NCBI RefSeq assembly: GCF_003751785.1
Contig: NZ_RKIE01000001.1
Coordinates: 310,001 to 374,000 of the forward strand
Reading direction: 5' to 3'
From: Frigoribacterium sp. PhB160
Lineage (GTDB): Bacteria; Actinomycetota; Actinomycetes; Actinomycetales; Microbacteriaceae
Length of the DNA: 64,000 bases
Shown: positions 27,993 to 35,807 of the stretch, in pieces
How the letters are laid out: each line of letters begins with the position of its first letter
How positions within the stretch are numbered: position 1 is the stretch's first letter
The notes under the pieces: generated by a model
Seen by the model: only the letters and a program-made list of their open reading frames with translations
Database searches by the model: none
What the model was told of the DNA's origin: nothing
Translations under genes and position numbers: made by a program

Positions 27993-29837
27993 TCAGGTCT
28001 GCGCCTGGACGGCGGCACGGATCACTTCGATCGGGACCTTCGGGCGGCGTCGGGCGTCGACCAGGCCGTTGGCCTCCTGCCGGGTGTCGGTCAGCTGCGT
28101 GTAGCAGAAGCCCGCGAGGCTCGAGCTCGCGATGACGGCCCCGAGCAGCCCCCGCAGCTGGGACGCGAACTGCTCTGCGCTGCCGGCGCTCGAGTAGCCC
28201 CAGGCGTCGTCTGCGCCCTCCGCCGAGGTGTCGTAGCGGATGCCGCCGAACTCCGTCAGCATCAACGGCGACCCGGGGTCCGTGTCCCCGGGCAGGAGGA
28301 TGCGTCGTCCCGCCGGTCCGTGACCGGAGACGAGGTCTTCCCGGGCCGTCGCGGAGCCGTACCGCTCCGCCATGACCGCGGGTGACGCCTCGTAGTCGTG
28401 GACGGAGATGATGTCGGACGACACGTGCTCCCACCCGTCGTTCGAGATGACGGGACGCGAGGGGTCGAGCGCCCTGGTGAGGTCGGCCATGGAACGGGCG
28501 AACGCGCGTTGGGCCGGATCGCGGGCGATGTGCTGCACGCCCCAGCTCTCGTTCATCGGCACCCACGTGACGATGCAGGGGTGCGAGACGTCACGTCGGA
28601 CGGCTTCCGTCCACTCGGACGCGAAACGGGCGACGGCCAGCGGCGAGAACTCGAACGCTCCGGCCATCTCGCCCCAGACGAGGAGGCCCAGCCGGTCGGC
28701 CCAGAAGAGGAACCGCGGGTCCTCGATCTTCTGGTGCACCCGAGCCGCGTTGAAGCCCAGCGACTTGATCAGCTCGACCTCGTCACGGAGGGCCCCCGGC
28801 GAGGGAGCGGCCAGGTGGGACTCCGGCCAGTACCCCTGCTCGAGGACGCTGCGGACGTAGTACGGCCGGTCGTTGAGCCGGAACGCCCCGTCCGAGACGT
28901 CGACGGATCGGAGCCCCAGGTAGGAGTCCACGAGATCGAGCACCTCGCCCGCCGGACCGACGAGCCGCACCGTCGCGTCGAGCAGGACCGGCGACTCCGG
29001 CGACCACAGCAGTCGCTCGTAGGCCTGCCCGTTGCGCTGGGCGACGAGGTGGACCCGGGTCGTGATCGTCCGCGAAGCGGCAGGCACGGTGACGCGGCCG
29101 AGCTCGGCGCCGTCGTGCGCGACGACCACCTCGACGACCGCGGAGGCCGTGACGGGACCGCGGAGCTCCAGCGCGAGGTCGACGGCGGCGGCGGGCAGGT
29201 CGCTGGTCCAGCCGAGCGTCCGGATCGAGGTGCGCGGCACGGCCTCGAGCCAGACCGTCTGCCAGATGCCCGTCGTGCGGTGGTACCAGATCACGTGCGG
29301 ATCGAGCTGCCAGTCCTGCTTGCCACGAGGCTGCGTGACGTCGTGGGGGTCGTCCTCGGCCCGGACGACCAGCAGCTGCTCGGCGGCGTCGTCGTCGACC
29401 GCGTCGGTCGCGTCGAACGTGAAGGGGGTGTGGCCGCCCTCGTGCTCGCCCAGCAGCACGCCGTTGAGCCAGACCTTGGCCCGGTAGTCGACGGCACCGA
29501 AGTGCACGAGCAGCCGGGGGGCGTCGGGCCCGAGGCCGGCGTCGCGGAGCTCGTCGACCGTCAGCGCTCGTGAGTACCACACGACGGGGTGGAAGCCGGT
29601 GTCGGCGATGCCGGACGCCGGTGACTCCGGAGGGAACGGCACGGTGATGGTCCGATCACCGACGGGGCGCCGGGACCAGCCACGTGCTTGGCCCTCGTCG
29701 TCGTCGTCGTGGCAGAAGCCCCACGGGCCCGACAGGTCCGCCCACCGCGGGCGCACCACCTGGGGCCGCGGATAGCAGCCGTCCCCCCGCGACGCAGGGA
29801 CGGAAGAGGAGGCGTCATCGCCGTCGTTTCTCAGCAC
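27993..29837 (-). CDS. glycoside hydrolase family 2 (beta-glycosidase)
   Basis: A 614-residue GH2 enzyme: N-terminal sugar-binding jelly roll (WYSRALTVDEL, VDYRAKVWLNGVLLGEHEGG, HTPFTFDAT), immunoglobulin-like middle domain, then a TIM barrel with GFNAARVHQKIEDPRFLFWAD, the acid/base glutamate in WVPMNESWG and the nucleophile in LMLTEFGGI. There is no secretion signal, so it acts on imported oligosaccharides. Family specificities include beta-galactosidase, mannosidase and glucuronidase; this short form cannot be placed. The GTG at 29837 lies four bases after a TACTGT box. Upstream on the same strand is the LacI gene, whose stop codon sits within a likely operator. Confidence 0.88.
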   Translation of the reverse strand: MLRNDGDDASSSVPASRGDGCYPRPQVVRPRWADLSGPWGFCHDDDDEGQARGWSRRPVGDRTITVPFPPESPASGIADTGFHPVVWYSRALTVDELRDAGLGPDAPRLLVHFGAVDYRAKVWLNGVLLGEHEGGHTPFTFDATDAVDDDAAEQLLVVRAEDDPHDVTQPRGKQDWQLDPHVIWYHRTTGIWQTVWLEAVPRTSIRTLGWTSDLPAAAVDLALELRGPVTASAVVEVVVAHDGAELGRVTVPAASRTITTRVHLVAQRNGQAYERLLWSPESPVLLDATVRLVGPAGEVLDLVDSYLGLRSVDVSDGAFRLNDRPYYVRSVLEQGYWPESHLAAPSPGALRDEVELIKSLGFNAARVHQKIEDPRFLFWADRLGLLVWGEMAGAFEFSPLAVARFASEWTEAVRRDVSHPCIVTWVPMNESWGVQHIARDPAQRAFARSMADLTRALDPSRPVISNDGWEHVSSDIISVHDYEASPAVMAERYGSATAREDLVSGHGPAGRRILLPGDTDPGSPLMLTEFGGIRYDTSAEGADDAWGYSSAGSAEQFASQLRGLLGAVIASSSLAGFCYTQLTDTRQEANGLVDARRRPKVPIEVIRAAVQAQT

Positions 29838-29841
29838 GCGG

Positions 29842-29872
29842 ACAGTATGTCCGAAATTTCTAGCGCTGTAAA
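29842..29872 (-). promoter_or_regulatory. GH2 promoter with second LacI operator
   Basis: TTTCTAGCGCTGTAAA at 29857-29872 differs at two positions from the perfect operator at 30934 and overlaps the LacI stop codon (29860-29862). On the minus strand TACTGT (29847-29842) is a -10 box four bases from the GTG, and TTACAG inside the operator is at -35 distance (18-base spacer). Confidence 0.6.
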
Positions 29873-30879
29873 TTCTCTGGCGCGCTGCCGCGGTAGACCA
29901 CCTCGTGGCCGACCAGGACGTGCCTGCCGAGCTCGTCGAACCCCGCGATGCGCTGTTCGAGCATGCCGAGCGCGGTGCTGGCGAGGGCGGCCATGTCGGG
30001 CCGGACGGTGGTGAGGCCCGGCTGCGTGAACGACGCCATGGCGACGTCGTCCCACCCGCTGACGACGACGTCGTCCGGGACGCGGACGCCCGCGGCGCCG
30101 AGGGCGTGGATCGCGCCGATGGCGGCCAGGTCGTCGCGGCAGACGAGCCCGTCGAAGCGCAGCCCGGCCTCGAGCGCCTCGGTCACCGCCCGGTCGGCGC
30201 TGGCCGACGAGACGGCGTCGCTCGCCACGAGGAGCCCCATGTCGAGGGGGAGGCCCTCGGCCTCGAGGCCCTCCTGGTAGCCCGCGAGGCGGACCTTCGA
30301 GGTCGGGCTGAGCGCCGAGCGTTCGTGGCCGAGGAAGGCGATGCGGCGCGCGCCGAGCGACGCCAGGTGGCGCGTGACCTCGCGGGCGGCGGCCACGTTG
30401 TCGATCATCACGTGGTCGACGCTGACCGGGGCCTGCGCCTCGCCGAGCAGGACGACGGGGATGTCGCTGCGATGCCGGGCGATCTCGGACGACCCGAGGG
30501 TGGAGGGCTGGAAGAGCACGCCGTCGACGAGGCCCGCCTCGGAGGTGGAGACGATGGCCCGCTCGGCGTCGAGCGTGCCGTCGGTCTGCTCGAGCAGCAC
30601 GCGGTAGCCGCGGTCACGCGCCAGCGTCGAGACGCATCGAGCCAGCTCCGAGTAGTAGGGGATGCTGATGTCGCTGAACGCCAGGGCGAGCAGCCCGGTC
30701 CGTCCGGTCGCCAACGACCGGCCCGACTCGTTCGGGCGGTAGTCCAGGTCGTCGATCGCCCGCTGGACCTTCGCGCGCGTGGCGGGGGACACGTGGACGT
30801 AGCCCCGGACGACGTTCGACACGGTCTTCATCGAGACGCCGGCCACCTCGGCGACGTCCTGCAGTCTCGCCCTCGCCAT
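29860..30879 (-). CDS. LacI-family repressor of the glycoside locus
   Basis: A 339-residue LacI regulator with GGAGG before the ATG. DNA-binding domain: LQDVAEVAGVSMKTVSNVVR plus the hinge helix RPNESGRSLATGRTG. The periplasmic-binding-type effector core follows (LALAFSDISIPYYSELARCV, HVMIDNVAAAREVTRHLASL, VVSGWDDVAMASFTQPGLTT). It sits between the divergent ABC importer and the GH2 gene. A perfect palindrome TTTACAGCGCTGTAAA lies in the importer promoter and a near copy before GH2, which fits a local repressor released by a sugar from the imported oligosaccharide. Confidence 0.92.
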   Translation of the reverse strand: MARARLQDVAEVAGVSMKTVSNVVRGYVHVSPATRAKVQRAIDDLDYRPNESGRSLATGRTGLLALAFSDISIPYYSELARCVSTLARDRGYRVLLEQTDGTLDAERAIVSTSEAGLVDGVLFQPSTLGSSEIARHRSDIPVVLLGEAQAPVSVDHVMIDNVAAAREVTRHLASLGARRIAFLGHERSALSPTSKVRLAGYQEGLEAEGLPLDMGLLVASDAVSSASADRAVTEALEAGLRFDGLVCRDDLAAIGAIHALGAAGVRVPDDVVVSGWDDVAMASFTQPGLTTVRPDMAALASTALGMLEQRIAGFDELGRHVLVGHEVVYRGSAPENLQR

Positions 30880-30922
30880 GCTCCGCCTCCCGATCGTCGT
30901 CCCCCGACTGTAGGGCACAGAC

Positions 30923-30951
30923 TTGACGGAGCGTTTACAGCGCTGTAAAGA
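30923..30951 (+). promoter_or_regulatory. importer promoter with LacI operator in the spacer
   Basis: TTGACG (30923-30928), 17-base spacer, TAAAGA (30946-30951). The perfect 16-base palindrome TTTACAGCGCTGTAAA (30934-30949) fills the spacer and most of the -10 box, so repressor binding should block RNA polymerase directly. Confidence 0.78.
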
Positions 30952-31029
30952 TACGTGCACACCACGGCGACGCCGCCGACAGCGTGCCTCGGCACGACGG
31001 CGAGGCCGGACTCAAAGGAGAGCACCCAC

Positions 31030-32340
31030 ATGAACAGATCCCTCGTCACCCGGGCGGTCACGGTCGCGACCGTCGTCGGTCTCGGCGTCTCGCTCGCCGG
31101 CTGCAGCTCAGGCGCCTCGTCCACGACGGGCAGCGTCTCGGGCGCGGACTACACGGGGCCGAAGGTCACCGTCGACTTCTGGAACGGCTGGACCGGCGGC
31201 GCCGCGCCGACGATCGTGCCCGAGCTCGTGAAGCAGTTCAACGCCGAGCACGACAACATCGTCGTCAAGAGCGTCCCCATGGAGTGGGCCGACATCTCCG
31301 CGAAGATGCCCCTCGCCATCAAGGCGGGCAAGGGGCCCGACGTCGCCGTCGCGCACGGCGACGACGTCGCGACCTACGCCGCCCAGGGCCTGCTGCTCGA
31401 CAGCGGCGACATCGTCGACGGCCTCGGCTACACCGCAGACGATTTCCCCGAGGGACTCTTCGAGGGCAACCAGTACCAGGGCACCCAGTACGGCATCCCG
31501 TGGAGCGTCACGCCCCTCGGCCTGTACGTCAACAACGACGTGCTGAAGGCAGCCGGTGTCGACACGACGGTGCCGACCGACGCCGCGTCGTACGAGAAGA
31601 GCCTCGCCGCCCTGAAGGCCGCGGGCGTGCAGGGCGAGTGGGTCGACGGGTACGTCTTCACCGGCACCTTCGAGTTCCAGAGCCTCCTCTGGCAGTTCGG
31701 GGGCGACCTCTACGACGAGGACGTGACCGAGGCCACCTTCAACAGCGACGCCGGGGTCCAGGCGCTGCAGCACATGGTCGACCAGATCGACAAGGGCTAC
31801 AGCCCGAAGAACGTGCCCCAGGACGGCAACTTCAACGCCCTGGTCAAGGGCGAGAACGCCTACAACTGGAACGGCGTCTGGCAGACCACGAACGAGGCCC
31901 TGCAGGACGTCGACTTCTCCGTCGCCCCGCTGCCCCAGATCGGCACCGAGAAGGCGGTGTGGTCGAGCTCGACCGACTGGATCTTCCCCAGCAACAAGGG
32001 ACAGAGCGCCGACGAGACCTCCGCTGCCGCGACGTTCGTCAAGTGGATGAACGACAACTCGGCCGGCTGGGCCGAGACCGGCGAGCTGCCGGCCGCCAAC
32101 GACGTGCGAGAGGACCCGGCCCTGGTCGAGGAGTACCCGAACCTCAAGCCCTTCCTCGACCAGCTGCCCTACGCCCACTACGAGACCGTGGCGCCCGGCA
32201 TCACCGCCGCCAACGCCGAGATCACGACGGCCGTCGGCGAGGCCGTGCTCGGCAAGAAGACCCCGAAGGAGGCGCTCGACGACGCGGCCGCGCAGGCCGA
32301 CAAGATCCTCGAGCAGAACGCGCAGACCTACGGTGGCTGA
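31030..32340 (+). CDS. ABC sugar-binding lipoprotein
   Basis: A 436-residue extracellular solute-binding protein of family 1 (maltose/oligosaccharide type). The leader ends in the lipobox SLAGC (cysteine 25). The mature protein opens with VTVDFWNGWTGGAAPTIVPE, and has PLAIKAGKGPDVAVAHGDDV and GIPWSVTPLGLYVNNDVLKA, all typical of this cluster. AAAGGAG precedes the ATG. It hands an oligosaccharide to the two permeases encoded next. Aromatic residues such as WNGW, NWNGVW and DWIF probably stack on sugar rings. The substrate may be a beta-linked oligosaccharide cut by the neighbouring GH2 enzyme. Confidence 0.92.
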   Translation: MNRSLVTRAVTVATVVGLGVSLAGCSSGASSTTGSVSGADYTGPKVTVDFWNGWTGGAAPTIVPELVKQFNAEHDNIVVKSVPMEWADISAKMPLAIKAGKGPDVAVAHGDDVATYAAQGLLLDSGDIVDGLGYTADDFPEGLFEGNQYQGTQYGIPWSVTPLGLYVNNDVLKAAGVDTTVPTDAASYEKSLAALKAAGVQGEWVDGYVFTGTFEFQSLLWQFGGDLYDEDVTEATFNSDAGVQALQHMVDQIDKGYSPKNVPQDGNFNALVKGENAYNWNGVWQTTNEALQDVDFSVAPLPQIGTEKAVWSSSTDWIFPSNKGQSADETSAAATFVKWMNDNSAGWAETGELPAANDVREDPALVEEYPNLKPFLDQLPYAHYETVAPGITAANAEITTAVGEAVLGKKTPKEALDDAAAQADKILEQNAQTYGG

Positions 32341-33268
32341 CACGCTCCTCAGCCCGGCCGCGCGGACCCCACGGTCCGCGCGGCCGGGCGCCCCCCGTCG
32401 CGACCTGACCGCCTACGCGTTCCTCGCGCCCTTCCTCGTGCTGTTCGCCCTGTTCGTGCTGGTGCCGGCCGTCTACGGCCTCGTCATCAGCCTCCACCGG
32501 TGGAACTCGCTCGTCCCGGTGCACCCGTTCATCGGGCTGCAGAACTACGTCGACCTCGTGACGCCCGGGTCGCTGACCTTCTCCGACTTCTGGTCGAGCA
32601 TGCGGGCGACCGGCATCTTCACGGTCTTCAGCGTGCCGCTGCTCATCGTCGTCCCCCTGCTCGCAGCCGTCCTGCTGAACCAGAACCTCAAGGGGACCAC
32701 GTTCTTCCGCGGCGTCTTCTTCGCCCCCTACGTGCTGGGCGTCGCCGTCATCGGCGTCATCTGGAAGTACCTGCTCGACCCGCAGGCCGGGGTCGTCAAC
32801 CACCTCCTCGGCCTGATCGGGCTCCCCGACCAGACGCCGTGGACCGTCGACGTGCCGTGGGCCTGGGTGTCGCTCGTCGGCGTCACCATCTGGTGGACCG
32901 CCGGCCTCAACACCGTCATCCTCCTCGCGGGCCTCAAGGGCATCAACGCCGACCTGTACGAAGCCGCGGCCCTCGACGGGGCCGGCACGATGCGGAAGTT
33001 CTGGTCGGTGACGCTCCCCGGGCTGCGGCCGGTGATGATCTTCGTCACGACGACGACGATCCTCGCCTCGGCCAACATGTTCGGGCAGTCGTTCCTCCTG
33101 ACCCAGGGCGGCCCCGGCACCGAGACCCGCTCGGCGATCATGTACATCGCCGACCAGGGGCTGGCGCAGGGCAACATGGGCGCCGCGTCGGCCATGAGCT
33201 ACCTGCTGTTCGCCGTCCTCGCCGTGATCAGCGTCGTCAACTTCCGCATCCAACGAGAGAAGGCGTGA
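32333..33268 (+). CDS. ABC sugar permease, MalF type
   Basis: A 311-residue permease with six helices. The EAA loop that docks the ATPase is DLYEAAALDGAGTMRKFWSV (EAA---G), located after the fifth helix as usual, followed by TLPGLRPVMIFVTTTTI. Start GTG 32333 overlaps the binding-protein gene by eight bases. It forms the membrane channel with the next gene. No ATPase gene is present in this operon, which is normal for actinobacteria that share one MsmK-type ATPase among several importers. Confidence 0.93.
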   Translation: MADTLLSPAARTPRSARPGAPRRDLTAYAFLAPFLVLFALFVLVPAVYGLVISLHRWNSLVPVHPFIGLQNYVDLVTPGSLTFSDFWSSMRATGIFTVFSVPLLIVVPLLAAVLLNQNLKGTTFFRGVFFAPYVLGVAVIGVIWKYLLDPQAGVVNHLLGLIGLPDQTPWTVDVPWAWVSLVGVTIWWTAGLNTVILLAGLKGINADLYEAAALDGAGTMRKFWSVTLPGLRPVMIFVTTTTILASANMFGQSFLLTQGGPGTETRSAIMYIADQGLAQGNMGAASAMSYLLFAVLAVISVVNFRIQREKA

Positions 33269-34179
33269 TGACCCAGCTCGCCCCCGAGCGGCTGCCGGCC
33301 GCGGTCCCGCAGCCCCCGACCCGCGCCTCCACCGGTGGCCGCCGTCGCCGCCCGTGGCACCGACGCGTGCCGACCGTGGCGCTCTACGTCGCCCTGGCGA
33401 TCATGACGCTGGCGATCCTGCTGCCGCTCCTCTGGATCGTGCTGACCTCGTTCAAGACGGACTTCGACGCCATCAGCAGGCCCGCCTCCCCGATCCCCGA
33501 CCCCTTCACCGTCGACGCCTACCAGACCCTGTCGAGCGGGCAGCAGCCGATCTTCCGGTGGTTCCTCAACAGCCTGGCGGCGGGAGCCCTGCAGACGGCG
33601 ATAATCCTCGTCACCGCCTCGCTCGGGGCCTACGCCCTGGCGCGGCTCGAGTTCCGCGGCAAGAAGATCGTCTTCGGCATGATCGTGTCGACCCTGCTCG
33701 TGCCGCCGGTGATCTTCCTCATCCCGAACTACCTCATCGTCGAGAGCCTCGGCTGGCTCGACACCATCTGGGCCATCACGGTCCCGGGAGCCGCTGGTGC
33801 GTTCGGCATCTTCTTCCTGCGGCAGTTCTTCGTCGGCCTGCCGGCGGAGATCGAGGAGGCGGCGCGCCTCGACGGGGCGAGCGACCTGCGGATCTTCCTG
33901 CAGATCGTCATCCCCCTCTCGCGGCCGGCCCTGGCGACGCTCGCCGTGCTGAGCTTCCTGTCGAACTGGAACGACTTCCTCTGGCCGGTGTACGTGCTGC
34001 TCAGCCCGGAGAACCTGACCCTGCAGCCGGGACTCTCGGTGCTCTCGGGCGCCTACTCGACCCACTTCGGCATCGTGATGGCGGGGGCGGTCATCGCCTC
34101 GGTGCCGGTCCTCGTCCTCTTCACGCTGGCGCAGCGGCAGATCGTCGACAGCGTGGCGGCCTCGGGGGTCAAGGGATGA
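33268..34179 (+). CDS. ABC sugar permease, MalG type
   Basis: A 303-residue permease with about six helices after a basic, proline-rich N-terminus (STGGRRRRPWHRRVP). EAA loop: EIEEAARLDGASDLRIFLQI. Other family segments are LLWIVLTSFKTD and LSNWNDFLWPVYVL. The ATG shares a base with the preceding stop (TGATG). A GC-rich terminator hairpin lies 53 bases after its stop codon, so the secreted GH43 gene that follows may be read separately. Confidence 0.93.
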   Translation: MTQLAPERLPAAVPQPPTRASTGGRRRRPWHRRVPTVALYVALAIMTLAILLPLLWIVLTSFKTDFDAISRPASPIPDPFTVDAYQTLSSGQQPIFRWFLNSLAAGALQTAIILVTASLGAYALARLEFRGKKIVFGMIVSTLLVPPVIFLIPNYLIVESLGWLDTIWAITVPGAAGAFGIFFLRQFFVGLPAEIEEAARLDGASDLRIFLQIVIPLSRPALATLAVLSFLSNWNDFLWPVYVLLSPENLTLQPGLSVLSGAYSTHFGIVMAGAVIASVPVLVLFTLAQRQIVDSVAASGVKG

Positions 34180-34231
34180 CGTCCTCGCCCTGACGGGCGA
34201 CGGAGGAGGCCTGCCCGACCCCGGGCGGGTC

Positions 34232-34257
34232 GGCCCCGGTCGACGACGACCGGGGCC
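34232..34257 (+). terminator. terminator-like hairpin after the importer operon
   Basis: GGCCCCGGTCG-ACGA-CGACCGGGGCC, a perfect 11-pair stem. No U-run. A second small stem, CCCGC-GAGGAG-GCGGG (34260-34275), carries the GH43 ribosome binding site in its loop. Confidence 0.6.
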
Positions 34258-34281
34258 TGCCCGCGAGGAGGCGGGCCCACC

Positions 34282-35361
34282 ATGACGACACGACCTTCAC
34301 TGATCCGCGCGCTGGTCGCCGGCGCCGGGGCGTTGCTCCTCGCCGCGGGACTCGCCGTCCCGATGGCGGCGGCCCCCAGCGCACCCGCCGAGGCGGCGCC
34401 TTCATGCACCCTCTCGAACCCGATCTCGAACGGGGCCGATCCGTCGGTCTGGCTGCGGAACGGCGTCTACTACCTCGCCCAGTCCGACGGAGCCCGGTCG
34501 ATCTCGCTCAAGGCGGCCAGCACGCTGTCCGGCCTGTCGACCGCCACGGCCCGGACGATCTTCACCGCGCCGACCGGCACCGATCACAGCGCGCAGACCT
34601 GGGCGCCCGAACTCGAGTACCTCGACGGCAGATGGATCATCTACTACGCCGCGGCGACCGACCGTGGCTCGTTCGACGCCACGAACGACACCCACCGCAT
34701 GTTCGCCATCACCGCGAACGGGCAAGACCCCCTGGGCACGTGGTCGTTCGCCGGCAAGATCGCCGACTCCACCGACCAGTGGGCCATCGACGGAACCGTG
34801 TTCCGGTACCAGGACAGCTGGTGGATGCTCTGGTCGGGGACCCCGACCGGGAACGGCGGCCGGGCGCCGCAGCAGATCTACATCGCCCACATGTCCGATC
34901 CGCTGCACATCGACCAGGACCACCGTCGCCTCATCGGCAACCCCGACCAGGCCTGGGAGACGAGCCGCCAGGCGATCATGGAAGGCCCGGAGGCGTGGAT
35001 CAGCCCCTCGGGCACCCTCTCGATCGTCTACAACGCGAACGCGTCGTGGACGACGTCGTACGCGCTCGGGATGCTGGTCTACAAGGGCGGTGACATGACG
35101 ACGTACCAGTCGTACGCGAAGCGCGGGCCCGTCTTCTCGTCGGGCGGGGGCGTCTACGGCCCCGGCGGTGAGTCGATCCCCGTCCCGGGTGCGAACGGCA
35201 TGAACTGGAACGTCTACCACGCGAAGACGACGACGGCCGACGGCTGGGACGACCGCAAGGTCTTCGCCCAGCCCGTGCCGTGGGCCGCCGACGGCACTCC
35301 CGCCTTCGGCACGCCCACCGGGTTCGCCGGGTACGACGAGGCGCTGCAGCAGCGCTGTTGA
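34282..35361 (+). CDS. secreted glycoside hydrolase family 43 (arabinanase/arabinofuranosidase type)
   Basis: A 359-residue exported enzyme. A Sec signal peptide (basic start, hydrophobic stretch about residues 10-30, cleavage near APAEAA) leads into a five-bladed propeller. The three catalytic acids are visible: NGADPSVW (D53, base), DGTVFRYQDSWWMLW (D170, pKa modulator) and MEGPEAW (E234, acid). WAPELEYLDGRWIIYYAA is the standard second-blade motif. It probably releases arabinose or xylose units from hemicellulose outside the cell, feeding the ABC importer upstream. A single cysteine near the start (SC42) and one at the C-terminus may form a disulfide. Confidence 0.88.
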   Translation: MTTRPSLIRALVAGAGALLLAAGLAVPMAAAPSAPAEAAPSCTLSNPISNGADPSVWLRNGVYYLAQSDGARSISLKAASTLSGLSTATARTIFTAPTGTDHSAQTWAPELEYLDGRWIIYYAAATDRGSFDATNDTHRMFAITANGQDPLGTWSFAGKIADSTDQWAIDGTVFRYQDSWWMLWSGTPTGNGGRAPQQIYIAHMSDPLHIDQDHRRLIGNPDQAWETSRQAIMEGPEAWISPSGTLSIVYNANASWTTSYALGMLVYKGGDMTTYQSYAKRGPVFSSGGGVYGPGGESIPVPGANGMNWNVYHAKTTTADGWDDRKVFAQPVPWAADGTPAFGTPTGFAGYDEALQQRC

Positions 35362-35467
35362 CGGTCGTCGACCGGAGCGCGACCGTCGTCGTCACGACGC
35401 CGCCTCCGGTCGACGCCGGTCCTCGCCGGGGCCAGGGTGTGGGCGTCGTGGTCGAGGCGGTCGTTCG

Positions 35468-35642
35468 TCAGGTCGAGCCACTCCTGCAGGGACCGGTCTC
35501 GACGACCCGGTCCTCGGTGCCGTGCACGAGGACGACCCGCGCCGTGACGTCGGCGAGCTCGACACCCCAGGGCCTGACGAACGCGAGATCGTCGTCGACG
35601 CTCCCGTCCAGGTCCGCCGGCGAGGGCGGGACGATCGATCAC
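35468..35642 (-). pseudogene. alpha/beta-hydrolase remnant
   Basis: This lies in the 446-base gap between the GH43 and ABC exporter genes. On the minus strand a short frame, following a TGA, reads SVDDDLAFVRPWGVELADVT then ARVVLVHGTEDRVV. That is the block before and including the acid-residue strand of typical actinobacterial alpha/beta hydrolases (DDLAFxRPWGFDLA...VLLxHGxxDRxVP). It is followed by frame loss and a TGA at 35470-35468. No nucleophile elbow or start remains. It is the decayed tail of a deleted gene. The rest of the gap, 35643-35807, holds the exporter's promoter region with TACGGT at 35773-35778. Confidence 0.6.
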
Positions 35643-35807
35643 GGGTCCGTTCCTGGCGCATCCGCCCCGCATCATCCACGGTCTCTCGATCCACCTCGCG
35701 CGACCGCGGCGCCCGTGTCGCGCCGGTGCACCCGGGAGGCGGAGGTCGCCGCCGGGACCGCCGTGCCCCGTCTACGGTGGGCACGGTCACCCTCGGAAGG
35801 AACCGTC

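Noticed and set aside
31030-34179. Missing ATPase gene flagged as a broken operon.
   Set aside because: Importers of this family commonly use a shared ATPase encoded elsewhere.
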